Assembly (NCBI GenBank): GCA_023442525.1
Contig: JAEZZA010000016.1
Location: 42,841-106,840, forward strand
DNA length: 64,000 nt
Origin: Bacteroidota bacterium
GTDB taxonomy: Bacteria; Bacteroidota; Bacteroidia; Bacteroidales; UBA10428
Reading direction: 5' to 3'
Below are positions 26,542-35,982 of this stretch, one piece after another. A program made the position numbers and the translations under genes. The notes below the pieces were generated by a model. That model had not been told where the DNA came from. It searched no databases and saw only the letters and a program-made list of their open reading frames with translations. How positions within the stretch are numbered: position 1 is the stretch's first letter; each line of letters opens with the position of its first letter.

Positions 26542-27622
26542 GCTCATTGTCTATATTATTCTCATCTGTTTACAGGGAGTCAATGCCCAGGTTCCTGAAT
26601 ATACACGTCATATCAGCCGGTCGTTTCATATTTCCACTTCTGTATCAGTTGAAGTTTCCAACAAATATGGTCGAATACAGGTTATTCACTGGGAGAAGGA
26701 TTCGGTAAGGTTTGACATCGACCTCAGGATTAAGGCAAAAGACAATACAAAGCTTGGTAAAATCAAGCAGAATATCGAATTCGATATCACCCACGGACAG
26801 TCCTATATTCTTGCCAAAACCCGGTTTGGCGAAAGCGGGTCAGATGTGCTGAAAGATCTGGTTGATATCGCAGGATCGTATTTGTCGTCTCAAAATTCCG
26901 TAATCATAAATTACACGGTTCGAATGCCCGCACATCTGAATCTTAAAATCGAAAATAAATTTGGCGACGTATACCTCGACGACCATGCGGGTGCCTTAGA
27001 CCTGGTACTGTCCTATGGAGACCTGAAAGCCAATCGCCTAATCGGCCGGTCCGATCTGAAAGTGACTTCGGGAGATGCCGACATTAATTATCTTAAAGAA
27101 GCCACAGTTATTTTCTCGTATGTCAATGCCCGAGTGAACGAAAGTTCAATGCTTAATCTTCAAAGCCAGTCGTCGGTGTTGAATCTTGAGAAAGCCGGTA
27201 ACCTGAAGCTTAATTCCCGGCGTGATAAAATTTTTCTTATGGAAGGGAATTTTATTTCGGGAGAGACCTATTTTTCACTGTTGAATATTGGCACTCTTAA
27301 TAACAGCGTGTCTCTCGCAGGACGTTATGGAGATGTTATTATAGGTAATATCCGACGGACATTTACTTCACTGAACCTCACATCGGAATTGACCGATATA
27401 TTCCTGACATTCGAAAAAGCTATGGCATTCGACTTCGACCTTATTCATCACCAGGCAGTTCTGTTTAGTTATCCTTCGTCTCTTGCAAATTTAAGTACAA
27501 GTATCGTGAATGCCGAACAGAAATTGTCGGAAACAACAGGTTACTTCGGAACATCTTCCTCACCTTCAAAGGTATCTGTTAAAGCCGTGCGTAAGTGTAA
27601 TCTGACAATCAGTCAACGCTAA
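26531..27622 (+). CDS. Secreted DUF4097-like adhesin-type protein
   Basis: 363 residues from ATG 26531, which gives the signal peptide M-R-S-R-L-I-V-Y-I-I-L-I-C-L-Q-G-V-N-A-Q; an earlier ATG at 26498 lies inside the previous gene and adds a non-signal leader. The mature part opens with V-E-V-S-N-K-Y-G-R-I-Q-V and repeats S-Y-G-D-L-K-A-N, F-G-D-V-Y-L-D, R-Y-G-D-V-I-I units, the beta-helix-type rungs of putative surface adhesins. In operon with the sigma / anti-sigma pair and the GIN protein. Confidence 0.7.
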   Translation: MRSRLIVYIILICLQGVNAQVPEYTRHISRSFHISTSVSVEVSNKYGRIQVIHWEKDSVRFDIDLRIKAKDNTKLGKIKQNIEFDITHGQSYILAKTRFGESGSDVLKDLVDIAGSYLSSQNSVIINYTVRMPAHLNLKIENKFGDVYLDDHAGALDLVLSYGDLKANRLIGRSDLKVTSGDADINYLKEATVIFSYVNARVNESSMLNLQSQSSVLNLEKAGNLKLNSRRDKIFLMEGNFISGETYFSLLNIGTLNNSVSLAGRYGDVIIGNIRRTFTSLNLTSELTDIFLTFEKAMAFDFDLIHHQAVLFSYPSSLANLSTSIVNAEQKLSETTGYFGTSSSPSKVSVKAVRKCNLTISQR

Positions 27623-27669
27623 AGCAACCTAATTCGATTTTTATTGTCATTAAGAAAAAACCATATCGT

Positions 27670-28458
27670 ATGAAAAATAGAATTCGACTCAAACACATAG
27701 TTTTTATTCTTTTAACAGGCTTTCTGGTTGCCTCCTGCGAGGATATCTGGAACCGGTGTGTAGATGGTAATGGCGACCGTGAAATTGAAAGCCGCAATCT
27801 GACAGGTTTTGAAAGAATCGAGATAAATGGCGATTTTGACGTACAGATTACAACCGGAGAAGAACCGGCTGCTATAATAGAAACCGACGAAAATCTGATC
27901 GATCTGATTGTTACACACGTTTCGGGGAATAAACTGATCGTTGAAACCAGGAATGGAATTTGTATACGGCCTACGCGACCTGTAGAAATCAGCATTTCGG
28001 CAGGTGATATCCGCGAGATAACGCTTAACGGATCGGGCCTTGTTTATTGTTACGGTCTTATAGCAGAAAATCTGGAAGTGGACCTTTCAGGTTCAGGAGA
28101 AATCGAACTGGATAATGTTGTCTGTACGGCAGCAGATATTGAACTGGAAGGTTCGGGACTGATCGATTGCGACCTGGTGAGCGAAGACGTCAAAACACAA
28201 CTTGAGGGATCGGGTGAAATTAAAGTTAGAGGTCAAAGTGTCAGTGGTGATCATAAAATCATCGGGTCGGGTAAAATAAATGCATCTTTTCTGAATTCGG
28301 ACGTTGCAGTGGTGTATATATCCGGATCAGGGGTCGTTGATGTGGATGTAAATAATGCACTGGATGTGACAATCATTGGAAGTGGCAAAGTTTATTATAC
28401 CGGTAATCCTAATGTTACTGAGTATATATCAGGATCCGGAGATGTGATTGAAAGATAG
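27670..28458 (+). CDS. Head-GIN-domain (DUF2807) surface lipoprotein
   Basis: 262 residues. Lipobox V-A-S-C near residue 21. The R-N-L-T-G-F-E-R-I-E-I-N-G-D-F-D-V-Q-I start is the head-GIN signature; from ~115 onward G-S-G recurs about every 20 residues (at least eight times), giving a parallel beta-helix. The family (putative auto-transporter adhesin head) is abundant in Bacteroidetes; function is thought to be surface adhesion or cell envelope sensing. It is 3 bp from the next gene. Confidence 0.88.
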   Translation: MKNRIRLKHIVFILLTGFLVASCEDIWNRCVDGNGDREIESRNLTGFERIEINGDFDVQITTGEEPAAIIETDENLIDLIVTHVSGNKLIVETRNGICIRPTRPVEISISAGDIREITLNGSGLVYCYGLIAENLEVDLSGSGEIELDNVVCTAADIELEGSGLIDCDLVSEDVKTQLEGSGEIKVRGQSVSGDHKIIGSGKINASFLNSDVAVVYISGSGVVDVDVNNALDVTIIGSGKVYYTGNPNVTEYISGSGDVIER

Positions 28459-28460
28459 TT

Positions 28461-28955
28461 ATGAGGATTTCTTTAATAATATTGTTTTCAATCATCACCT
28501 GCGGAATCAAAGCGCAAAATTATACAAGGGATTGCGGATTAAGGTTTGGTGAGACTTTTTCCGTATCGTACCGGCAGTTTTTTGATGAAGGAGAAGCAAT
28601 GTCAGCAATGGTTTCAGTAGGCCGAAGAGGATTGAGCTTCACTGTTCTGAAAGAATACGCGCAACCTGCTTTCGGTCATTTTGCCGATAACATAACATTT
28701 GTTTACGGATTTGGTGCACATGCGGGATTCAGGTATTCCGACCAGTACATCATCTTTAACCGAACTTATAAGATGGACGACTACCGGTTTATGCCGCAAT
28801 TCGGAATTGACGGGTATCTGGCCTTAGAATATGCGTTTCATGAATTCCCGTTTATAATGGGCGTGGATTTTAAACCTTACTTCGAGTATTCAAATATTGA
28901 GATTTTCCGGATTAATCTTTCTGGATTCGGATTAAACATTAAATACAGATTTTAA
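28461..28955 (+). CDS. Small exported beta-barrel-like protein
   Basis: 164 residues, signal peptide about 1-18 (I-T-C-G-I-K-A-Q). The rest alternates aromatic and polar residues (L-R-F-G-E-T-F-S-V-S-Y-R-Q-F-F, F-V-Y-G-F-G-A-H-A-G-F-R-Y) and ends in L-K-Y-R-F with a terminal aromatic, the outer-membrane-barrel signature. I do not recognise a named family. It follows the GIN protein by 2 bp and so belongs to the sigma-factor operon. Confidence 0.65.
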   Translation: MRISLIILFSIITCGIKAQNYTRDCGLRFGETFSVSYRQFFDEGEAMSAMVSVGRRGLSFTVLKEYAQPAFGHFADNITFVYGFGAHAGFRYSDQYIIFNRTYKMDDYRFMPQFGIDGYLALEYAFHEFPFIMGVDFKPYFEYSNIEIFRINLSGFGLNIKYRF

Positions 28956-28981
28956 GTAATAACCAATAACTAATTAATAAA

Positions 28982-29617
28982 ATGAAAAAGTTAATCGTAC
29001 TTTTTGCAGCATTGACTATAACCTGCATGACATACGCACAAAATGATATGGGATCGGGTCGTTCCGACGAGATTCAGACTCTGATGGGACCAAACAATTC
29101 CGTTGGAGGTTTTGGATCAATCAGTATCAGATATACTGAACTGGAAGACCGGGATGCATTCGTTTTTGGTGCCCGCGCAGGTGTAGTAATGGGACACATG
29201 ATGTCGCTGGGTTTGGGTGGAGCAGGATTTTTCAACGATGTTCACTATGATGCAACCATTCAACAGGACATTAGCCTGGCCGGCGGTTACGGTGGTTTCT
29301 TCTTTGAACCCACATTAATGCCCAAGTACCCGGTTCACGTATCGTTTCCCATACTTATAGGCGCCGGAGGAGTTGCCGTTGTATCGGTAGATGATGAAGA
29401 CAGATGGGAGGACGACTATAAATCGCAGGCTTCCGATGCCTTTCTGGTTATCGAACCCGGAGTTGAAGTTGAACTCAACGTCACCAAATTCTTCCGTTTT
29501 AGTGTGGGTGCATATTACAGGTACACATCTGATGTTGTTATCGAAGAGTACAACGTCCCCACTGACATTCTGAGAGGATTTTCGGGTGGTGTCACATTTA
29601 AATTCGGTAAATTCTAA
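28982..29617 (+). CDS. Outer-membrane beta-barrel-like protein
   Basis: 211 residues with a signal peptide (M-K-K-L-I-V-L-F-A-A-L-T, cleavage near T-Y-A-Q). Amphipathic strands (I-S-I-R-Y-T-E-L, F-V-F-G-A-R-A-G-V, F-R-F-S-V-G-A-Y-Y-R-Y) and the final V-T-F-K-F-G-K-F indicate a small eight- to ten-strand barrel. Last gene of the operon; a hairpin follows. Confidence 0.68.
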   Translation: MKKLIVLFAALTITCMTYAQNDMGSGRSDEIQTLMGPNNSVGGFGSISIRYTELEDRDAFVFGARAGVVMGHMMSLGLGGAGFFNDVHYDATIQQDISLAGGYGGFFFEPTLMPKYPVHVSFPILIGAGGVAVVSVDDEDRWEDDYKSQASDAFLVIEPGVEVELNVTKFFRFSVGAYYRYTSDVVIEEYNVPTDILRGFSGGVTFKFGKF

Positions 29618-29630
29618 GAAAGTTAATAAG

Positions 29631-29657
29631 GTGGAGCAGGCAATATACCTGCTCCAC
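29631..29657. terminator. Hairpin between convergent genes
   Basis: Perfect 10-bp stem (29631-29640 with 29648-29657) with a 7-nt loop, 14 bp after the barrel gene stop and before the end of the convergent regulator. No strong T-run follows, so it may stop transcription in both directions only partly. Confidence 0.5.
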
Positions 29658-29689
29658 TCTTCATCTCTCGTTTTTAGTCAGGTAGTTTC

Positions 29690-29989
29690 TTACCTGCTAT
29701 CAATGTCCTTATTAATATATTCCCGCAAAGCATCCACGTAATCTTTGAATGCCTTTAGCCCTGTTTCAGTAATTTTACAGGTAGTACGCGGATAGTTATC
29801 CTGGAACGATTTATCTATATTTATATATCCTGCTTCTTCCAGCTTTTTCAACTGCACGCTTATATTTCCCTTTGTAGCTCCGGTCTTTTCGAGCAGATAG
29901 GTGAAAGTAGCCGATTTTACTCCTACCAGAAATGATATGATCGAGAGTCGGAGTTGCGAATGTAAAACCGGGTCAAGATCTTTAAACAT
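29690..29989 (-). CDS. Winged-helix transcriptional regulator (ArsR/MarR-like, HTH_34)
   Basis: 99 residues, one winged-helix domain: L-R-L-S-I-I-S-F-L ... F-T-Y-L-L-E-K-T-G-A-T-K-G-N-I-S-V-Q-L-K-K-L-E-E-A-G-Y-I as the helix-turn-helix, then the wing (T-T-C-K-I-T-E-T-G). This is the short regulator type usually found directly before a small integral membrane protein, which is the case here (gene at 30186-30791, same strand, separated by a repeat). Confidence 0.85.
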   Translation of the reverse strand: MFKDLDPVLHSQLRLSIISFLVGVKSATFTYLLEKTGATKGNISVQLKKLEEAGYINIDKSFQDNYPRTTCKITETGLKAFKDYVDALREYINKDIDSR

Positions 29990-30057
29990 GATTTTACTTT
30001 TATGTAGTTAAATCAAACTTCTTCTATATTCCTTGTTCAGTGTTCGATCCAGCATCC

Positions 30058-30140
30058 AGGTACCGATCAACACCTGACAGGAGAAGAACACCTGTCAGGA
30101 GAATCGGGGGCGCTTCCTGACAGGTATTACTCCTGTCAGG
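30058..30140. repeat. REP-like palindromic repeat, copy 2 (double hairpin)
   Basis: The first 26 bases equal 9651-9676. Two hairpins of CCTGACAGG / CCTGTCAGG follow (30073-30081 with 30091-30099; 30116-30124 with 30132-30140). The second hairpin is preceded by GCTTCCTGACAG, as in the 9.6-kb copy. Sits between the regulator and the membrane protein. Confidence 0.75.
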
Positions 30141-30185
30141 TTTGCGACCTGGAGTATCCAGTAACCAGTATCTGGCATCAAGCAT

Positions 30186-30791
30186 CTATCTGAGCGACTC
30201 CTTACTTTTGTTCTTCAGCATGTGTCCCGGAATCACGTGTGTTATCACAATCGATCCGGCAAGTATCAATAGTTGAGCCTCGTAAGGAACAAAATATGCA
30301 ACTACCGAGCATATCCAAGTAATTATTGCTCCCAAAATCAGCGGCCTGAAGCTCATTATACCACCGGCAGTAAATTGTGCCAGTCCATATAAGGCCATTA
30401 TAACAGGCAGAATCAGCCCATATGAGCTTTGCATAAAGTTAAAGAATAACAGAATCAGAAAACTTACAGCCCAACCTCCCCAGAAATAAGACATGGCTGT
30501 CCCAATAAAAGTCCTGCTCGGAGAAGATTTAACCGATCGGTAATAGAAAATAAAGGTAATCAGCGCTCCCAGAGACATCAGCACTATCCATACCATATAA
30601 TGCTTCGCATACTCCAGTTGTATCAGCGCATATTCCAACAGAGCCGTGAAAGCTACCAGGTATCCCCAGAACAGATAATAGAAATAATTATTCCCAATTT
30701 TAATCCTTGCCGAGTCAATCATATCATAAATAACCTTCAGACTGGCTTCCGGAGTCATGTCGCGTGTTTCAGCATTGTTTTCCATAATCAT
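30186..30791 (-). CDS. Integral membrane protein of unknown function
   Basis: 201 residues (Met3 also possible). A polar N-terminus (1-35) is followed by about six hydrophobic helices (around 38-60, 66-86, 102-125, 128-147, 149-168, 171-190) and a basic tail. No motif I can name; such proteins often occur next to HTH_34 regulators in Bacteroidetes. A TATATTTG -7 box lies on its strand about 33 bp upstream of the start. Confidence 0.7.
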   Translation of the reverse strand: MIMENNAETRDMTPEASLKVIYDMIDSARIKIGNNYFYYLFWGYLVAFTALLEYALIQLEYAKHYMVWIVLMSLGALITFIFYYRSVKSSPSRTFIGTAMSYFWGGWAVSFLILLFFNFMQSSYGLILPVIMALYGLAQFTAGGIMSFRPLILGAIITWICSVVAYFVPYEAQLLILAGSIVITHVIPGHMLKNKSKESLR

Positions 30792-30823
30792 ACAGGTTTA
30801 TTGAATTTATTAATATTGCATTA

Positions 30824-30831
30824 CAAATATA
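30824..30831 (-). promoter_or_regulatory. Promoter -7 box of membrane protein gene
   Basis: TATATTTG on the minus strand (consensus TAnnTTTG), 33 bp upstream of the start. No good -33 TTTG at the right distance, so only half the signal is seen. Confidence 0.4.
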
Positions 30832-30886
30832 AACTAGTTTATTTTATAAACCTAATTTTTTTGTCTTTCTTTGATTACTATATGCA

Positions 30887-30918
30887 TTTATTTTCAACAG
30901 CTAATAATTCTATATTTG
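30887..30918 (+). promoter_or_regulatory. Promoter of DUF5916 gene
   Basis: TATATTTG at 30911-30918 with TTTA (one mismatch to TTTG) at 30887-30890, spacer 20 nt. The -7 box ends 22 bp before the ATG. Confidence 0.55.
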
Positions 30919-30940
30919 TGGCTAAATCATTAAACAATAC

Positions 30941-33568
30941 ATGAGTCGAGCATCATTAATCATTGCAGTGCTATTAACACTGATTTTACAAATCCATACC
31001 GATGCCCAGGAGCTTAAACCCAAATTCACAGGAGAAACCCGCGTTTATACCACTGAGCGATTGAAGGGCGAAAGGCCTAAGATCGATGGGGTTCTGGATG
31101 ATGATTGTTGGTCACAGGGTGTATGGGCTGGTGAGTTCAGGCAACAAATGCCTGTTCAGGGAGGAAAACCATCAATGCCCACAGAAATGAAGATCTTGTA
31201 CGACGACCTTAATATATATGTAGCTTTCAAATGTTATGACGATCCCTCGAAAATCAATCGCGAGCTTGCCCGGCGCGATCAGTTCGCAGGCGACATAGTT
31301 GGTGTTAATTTCGACAGCTATCATGACCGCCGGACCGGTTTTGAATTTAACCTCACGGCTGCCGGTAGTAAGCTTGACCTGATTCTCACCAATGAATATG
31401 CCGAGGGCAATGATTATGGGTTGGAAACCGACTGGAATCCGGTATGGGAAGGCAAGGTAGGTATGATGGATTCAGGATGGATTGCCGAAATGCGCATACC
31501 ACTAAGCCAATTGCGTTATAGTAATGAACCGGAACAAATATGGGGACTTCATTCATGGCGCTGGATCAGCCGCAATGCCGAAGAAGACCAGTGGAACCTC
31601 ATACCCAGGGATCATGCCGGTGTTCTTTACAATTTTGGCGAATTACACGGGCTTTCAAATCTTCCACGAGTTAGCAGAAATGAGTTTATGCCCTATACCG
31701 TTGCCAAATTAGAAACCTACCAGGCTGAAAAAGGCAATCCGTTCTCCGATGGCAGAGATGCTACCATTACTTTTGGCCTCGATGGGAAGCTCGGATTAGG
31801 GAGCAACCTGACAATGGACTATACCATTAATCCTGATTTCGGACAGGTTGAAGCAGACCCGTCGGAACTGAACCTCACCGCTTACGAGACTTATTACGAG
31901 GAAAAAAGGCCTTTTTTCATTGAAGGTCGTAATATTTTCGGCTTTGAATTCGGAGATAACGAGCTGCTTTATAGCAGAAGAATAGGTCATTCACCTACTT
32001 ATAACCCGGCAGTGGATGAGGGTTATTATAAAAAGGTACCCGAAAACACTTCCATCCTTGGGGCCGTGAAACTATCCGGCAAAACTTCTAACGGAATATC
32101 TATAGGAATTCTTGAAAGCCTTACCTCCACAGAGTATGCCCGTATCAGTTCACCCGGCGATGATTACAAGCTGGTAGCAGAACCATTGACAAATTATTTC
32201 GCGGGACGTGTACAAAAGGATTTAAACAACAGCAATACCATAATCGGGGGTATGATAACATCCACTTACCGGAATCTGGACAAAAGCTACCTCGATTTCC
32301 TTGGAAAATCAGCAGTAACCGGGGGAATCGACTTCAAGCATTTCATTCGTAACCGCACGTTCAATATCATGTTCAAATTAACCGGCAGTCAGATAAACGG
32401 CGATCCGCAAGCCATTACCCTTCTTCAGAAAGCCTCTTCACGCTATTACCAGCGGCCAGACGCACGCTATGTAAAGGTCGATACTACTGCATCGGTCCTT
32501 CGTGGAACAGGCGGCAGACTTGAATTTAACAAGAGTGCAAACGGGAAGTGGAGATATGGTGTGGGTTTTAACTGGATGTCACCAGGACTGGAACTGAATG
32601 ATATGGGCTTTCAGCCGATGGCCGACAGAATTGTACAAGGACAGATGCTCGGATATGTGGAGAATTCACCCAAGTGGATTTTCAGGCAGTTCGGTGTAAG
32701 CCTGAGTCAAAATAACGCCTGGAATTTTGGTGGAGAATATCTGGCTTCAGAAATCGGACTGGAAAGTTCTTTCACTTTTAAAAATAAATGGCAGTTATAT
32801 CTGAACTTTGAACGCGACAGCAGAGAACTGGATATTAACCTGCTCAGGGGCGGACCCGGTATTTACACTTACGGAGGATACGGACAGGATCATTTTCTGA
32901 TGTCCGATCAGGCGAAAAAGCTTTCATTCGCACTGGGATATGAAAATGAAATCTATGACGATGGAATATCAAATGAACACGAGTTCCATGGAGAATTGAC
33001 CTGGAAAGTGACCAATTCATTCAATATTAGCCCTGAGATTACTTACCTCAAAACCCTCGAGAATTTTCAGTTTATTCCAAATGATCAGCTCGAATCAGAG
33101 GGCAGGTATCTGCTTGGACGACTCAACCGCAAAACCTACTCATTTACCCTCAGGTTAAGCTATGCTCTTTCGCCAGAGTTAACCATACAATATTACGGCA
33201 GTCCGTATTTCAGCATGGGAACTTACAGTGATTTCAAGTCGCTGACAGATGAGACGGCAAAAAAGCCTGGTGATGTTTTCACATCCTATTCAGAAATCAG
33301 TTATAACCAGGACCAAAGAACATATAGAATAGAGTCAAATGGACTTGCTTTCGAAAATCCTGATTTCAATTTCAGGGAATTGCGTTCCAACCTGGTTGCA
33401 AGGTGGGAATATCGTCCGGGATCGGTGTTTTACCTGGTGTGGACTCATAACCGTACATCAGAGCAAAGCATAACCAACCATTCGCTCGATTACAATATAA
33501 ACAGGTTATTTGAACAACAGTCACGAAACGTTTTTCTAATAAAGTTCAACTACTGGTTTTCGATTTAA
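30941..33568 (+). CDS. DUF5916 outer-membrane protein with CBM9-like N-terminal domain
   Basis: 875 residues, signal peptide to about T-D-A-Q (22). Residues ~40-220 form a carbohydrate-binding-module-9-like domain (P-K-I-D-G-V-L-D-D-D-C-W; Y-D-D-L-N-I-Y-V-A-F-K-C-Y-D-D-P). The remainder is DUF5916, with strand-rich repeats ending in L-I-K-F-N-Y-W-F-S-I (terminal aromatic, barrel type). Commonly encoded singly in Bacteroidetes and Gemmatimonadetes; proposed surface hydrolase/transport role, unproven. Confidence 0.85.
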   Translation: MSRASLIIAVLLTLILQIHTDAQELKPKFTGETRVYTTERLKGERPKIDGVLDDDCWSQGVWAGEFRQQMPVQGGKPSMPTEMKILYDDLNIYVAFKCYDDPSKINRELARRDQFAGDIVGVNFDSYHDRRTGFEFNLTAAGSKLDLILTNEYAEGNDYGLETDWNPVWEGKVGMMDSGWIAEMRIPLSQLRYSNEPEQIWGLHSWRWISRNAEEDQWNLIPRDHAGVLYNFGELHGLSNLPRVSRNEFMPYTVAKLETYQAEKGNPFSDGRDATITFGLDGKLGLGSNLTMDYTINPDFGQVEADPSELNLTAYETYYEEKRPFFIEGRNIFGFEFGDNELLYSRRIGHSPTYNPAVDEGYYKKVPENTSILGAVKLSGKTSNGISIGILESLTSTEYARISSPGDDYKLVAEPLTNYFAGRVQKDLNNSNTIIGGMITSTYRNLDKSYLDFLGKSAVTGGIDFKHFIRNRTFNIMFKLTGSQINGDPQAITLLQKASSRYYQRPDARYVKVDTTASVLRGTGGRLEFNKSANGKWRYGVGFNWMSPGLELNDMGFQPMADRIVQGQMLGYVENSPKWIFRQFGVSLSQNNAWNFGGEYLASEIGLESSFTFKNKWQLYLNFERDSRELDINLLRGGPGIYTYGGYGQDHFLMSDQAKKLSFALGYENEIYDDGISNEHEFHGELTWKVTNSFNISPEITYLKTLENFQFIPNDQLESEGRYLLGRLNRKTYSFTLRLSYALSPELTIQYYGSPYFSMGTYSDFKSLTDETAKKPGDVFTSYSEISYNQDQRTYRIESNGLAFENPDFNFRELRSNLVARWEYRPGSVFYLVWTHNRTSEQSITNHSLDYNINRLFEQQSRNVFLIKFNYWFSI

Positions 33569-33648
33569 TAACATTATTAATCCACTGACTCTATTCACAA
33601 CAGGATAAAAGCAATAATTTCGTATTACATTCGTGTAAATTTTTATAA

Positions 33649-34749
33649 ATGACAAAACTCAGAGTTGCCGTTGTGTTTGGAGGCAGATCGGCCGAACATG
33701 AAGTGTCGCTGCAATCCGCCCGAAATGTTATTGAATCGCTCGATAAAAACAAGTATGAACCGGTACTAATAGGAATTGATAAGGAAGGCCGGTGGTATCT
33801 GAATGAGAACTCCATAAAAGTGCTGGATGAAACTGATCCGCGACTCATACGGCTATCCATGGACAATAGTGAAATCGCCCTTACTCCGAACGGATCGGGC
33901 AGCCGGTTGATCAATCTTTCAGGAAATGCATCAATAGGGAAAGTGGATGTTATTTTTCCTGTTTTGCATGGTCCTTATGGAGAAGATGGCACTATCCAGG
34001 GACTGGCTAAACTGGCCAACCTTCCCTGTGTGGGAGCAGGCATCCTGGGAAGTTCAGTGGGAATGGATAAAGATGTGATGAAACGCCTGCTGCGTGATGC
34101 GGGGCTTCCTATAGGTAAATTCGTAACTCTTACTCCCGAAACACGGAATAAATACACACATAGTGAGCTTTCCGAAACGTTAAGTAAAATACTCTTTGTT
34201 AAACCGGCTAACCTGGGCTCATCGGTAGGTATTTCCAAGGTACGTACAGATGAGGAATACCGGAAAGCATTAGACCTGGCCTTTAGCTATGATTTGAAAG
34301 TTATTGTGGAAGAAGAAATAAAAGGCAGGGAAATAGAATGCGCCGTGCTTGGGAACGAAAATCCATTGGCCTCCATACCTGGTGAAGTGATACCCCATTC
34401 CGACTTTTATTCGTACGAAGCCAAGTATATTGATGAACATGGGGCAGGACTTGAGATACCCGCCAAACTGCCGCCACACGTTGTTAAGAAAGTACAGGAA
34501 ACAGCCATTGCCACATTTAAAACTCTCGAATGTCTTGGTTTTGCAAGGGTCGACGTGTTCCTCACCCCCGACGAAAAGATCATTGTTAATGAAATAAATA
34601 CCATTCCAGGGTTCACCAAGATAAGCATGTATCCCAAACTTTGGGAAATCAGCGGCATACCGTATACCGAACTTGTCGACCGCCTTATCCAACTGGCAAT
34701 TGAGGATTATGAAAAAAGGACCAGGCTAAAAGTCAGTGTTGCCCTGTAA
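33649..34749 (+). CDS. ddl: D-alanine--D-alanine ligase
   Basis: 366 residues, normal length. G-G-R-S-A-E-H-E-V-S-L-Q-S-A at the N-terminus, V-L-H-G-P-Y-G-E-D-G-T near 105, F-V-K-P-A-N-L-G-S-S-V-G in the ATP-grasp domain, and N-E-I-N-T-I-P-G-F-T at the metal site. It joins two D-alanines for peptidoglycan in the cytoplasm. The loop before the ATP-grasp region carries a Y-S-Y-E-A-K-Y-type sequence (S-Y-E-A-K-Y), the D-Ala-D-Ala (vancomycin-sensitive) type rather than the Van type. Confidence 0.93.
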   Translation: MTKLRVAVVFGGRSAEHEVSLQSARNVIESLDKNKYEPVLIGIDKEGRWYLNENSIKVLDETDPRLIRLSMDNSEIALTPNGSGSRLINLSGNASIGKVDVIFPVLHGPYGEDGTIQGLAKLANLPCVGAGILGSSVGMDKDVMKRLLRDAGLPIGKFVTLTPETRNKYTHSELSETLSKILFVKPANLGSSVGISKVRTDEEYRKALDLAFSYDLKVIVEEEIKGREIECAVLGNENPLASIPGEVIPHSDFYSYEAKYIDEHGAGLEIPAKLPPHVVKKVQETAIATFKTLECLGFARVDVFLTPDEKIIVNEINTIPGFTKISMYPKLWEISGIPYTELVDRLIQLAIEDYEKRTRLKVSVAL

Positions 34750-34899
34750 GAACTTCCCCGGGCACCCAGATCCGAAACGATGGTTGAAAAAACAGCAAAG
34801 GATACGTCTATAAAATACCCTGTTATATCTATTAGAGGAATCGGAAGATGAACCATTTCCCTGTTATAAAGTATATTTACAGGTTTATTACCAGTTATC

Positions 34900-35982
34900 A
34901 TGAAAATTAGCCTGATTGTGCGAAGTATTTTAATACACGTCGCAGGGTGGATATTCCTATATCTGCTCCCTCCCATTATATTGCAAACCCCGGTCAGGGT
35001 GCCTCAGAATTTGGGCGACCTTATTTATTGGGGTCCCATAATTATCTTTTTTTATGTTAATTTCTTTTGGTTGGTTCCTAAATATCTCAGCAAGAAGAAG
35101 TTTGCCGTTTATTTCCTGTTCATTACCATAATGCTTTCGATTAATTTCGCAGCCAATGAAATCTATGTAAGAAAAGTATTTCATGCCGATGTCAGTAAAC
35201 GATTAGAATTATCACAAAACCGGCCTGATAATAATAATGAACCCAGACGACGCAGACCCAGGTTCAGAGGTTATAACGCTGTCCTGTTAAGTTTTGCCAT
35301 AATGGCGCTGGGTACCAGTATAAAAGTTACCGAAAGCTGGTATGAGAATGAAAAACAGCGCAAAGAAATGGAGAATCAAAAGCTTGGTGCTGAATTATCC
35401 TTATTAAAATCGCAGATTAACCCTCACTTCTTCTTTAATACACTAAATAGTATCTATTCGCTGGCTATAATCAAATCGGACAAAACTCCCCAGGCGGTAA
35501 TTAAGCTTTCTGAAATAATGAGGTACATAATTTACGATACCGAACTAAAACTGGTACCTCTTTCAAAGGAAGTTGAATATATTGCCAATTATATCGAATT
35601 ACAGCGACTGCGTTTATCCAAACAAATAACGGTGAATTTCAACACCGAGCTCGACGAGGAGGATTCGGTAATTGAACCTTTATTACTTCTTCCATTTATT
35701 GAAAATGCGTTTAAGCATGGCATCGATAATGAGAAGGGTGGCATTATCGAGGTCCTCATCACGCAAAGTGGTAAAAGTCTGCAACTCCATGTTGAAAATC
35801 CGCTTATTGAGGAACCTTCGGTAGCCAAAAACGGACCATCCGGAATCGGCCTGAATAACACTATGAAACGGTTGAAATTACTGTATAACGATAATTTTTC
35901 ACTTACAGCGGGACCGTCAGGAAAGAAATACATAACTGATCTCATACTGCGTCTTAAAGATGATGCGATGTCTGATAGTTGA
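34900..35982 (+). CDS. LytS/YehU-type sensor histidine kinase
   Basis: 360 residues. Four hydrophobic helices in 1-140, an Arg-rich loop (E-P-R-R-R-R-P-R-F-R) near 114-123, then the His_kinase domain: S-Q-I-N-P-H-F-F-F-N-T-L-N-S with phosphoacceptor His176, and an ATPase domain with P-F-I-E-N-A-F-K-H-G and G-I-G-L-N-N. Signals at the inner membrane to the overlapping LytTR regulator. Substrate of sensing unknown. Confidence 0.92.
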   Translation: MKISLIVRSILIHVAGWIFLYLLPPIILQTPVRVPQNLGDLIYWGPIIIFFYVNFFWLVPKYLSKKKFAVYFLFITIMLSINFAANEIYVRKVFHADVSKRLELSQNRPDNNNEPRRRRPRFRGYNAVLLSFAIMALGTSIKVTESWYENEKQRKEMENQKLGAELSLLKSQINPHFFFNTLNSIYSLAIIKSDKTPQAVIKLSEIMRYIIYDTELKLVPLSKEVEYIANYIELQRLRLSKQITVNFNTELDEEDSVIEPLLLLPFIENAFKHGIDNEKGGIIEVLITQSGKSLQLHVENPLIEEPSVAKNGPSGIGLNNTMKRLKLLYNDNFSLTAGPSGKKYITDLILRLKDDAMSDS

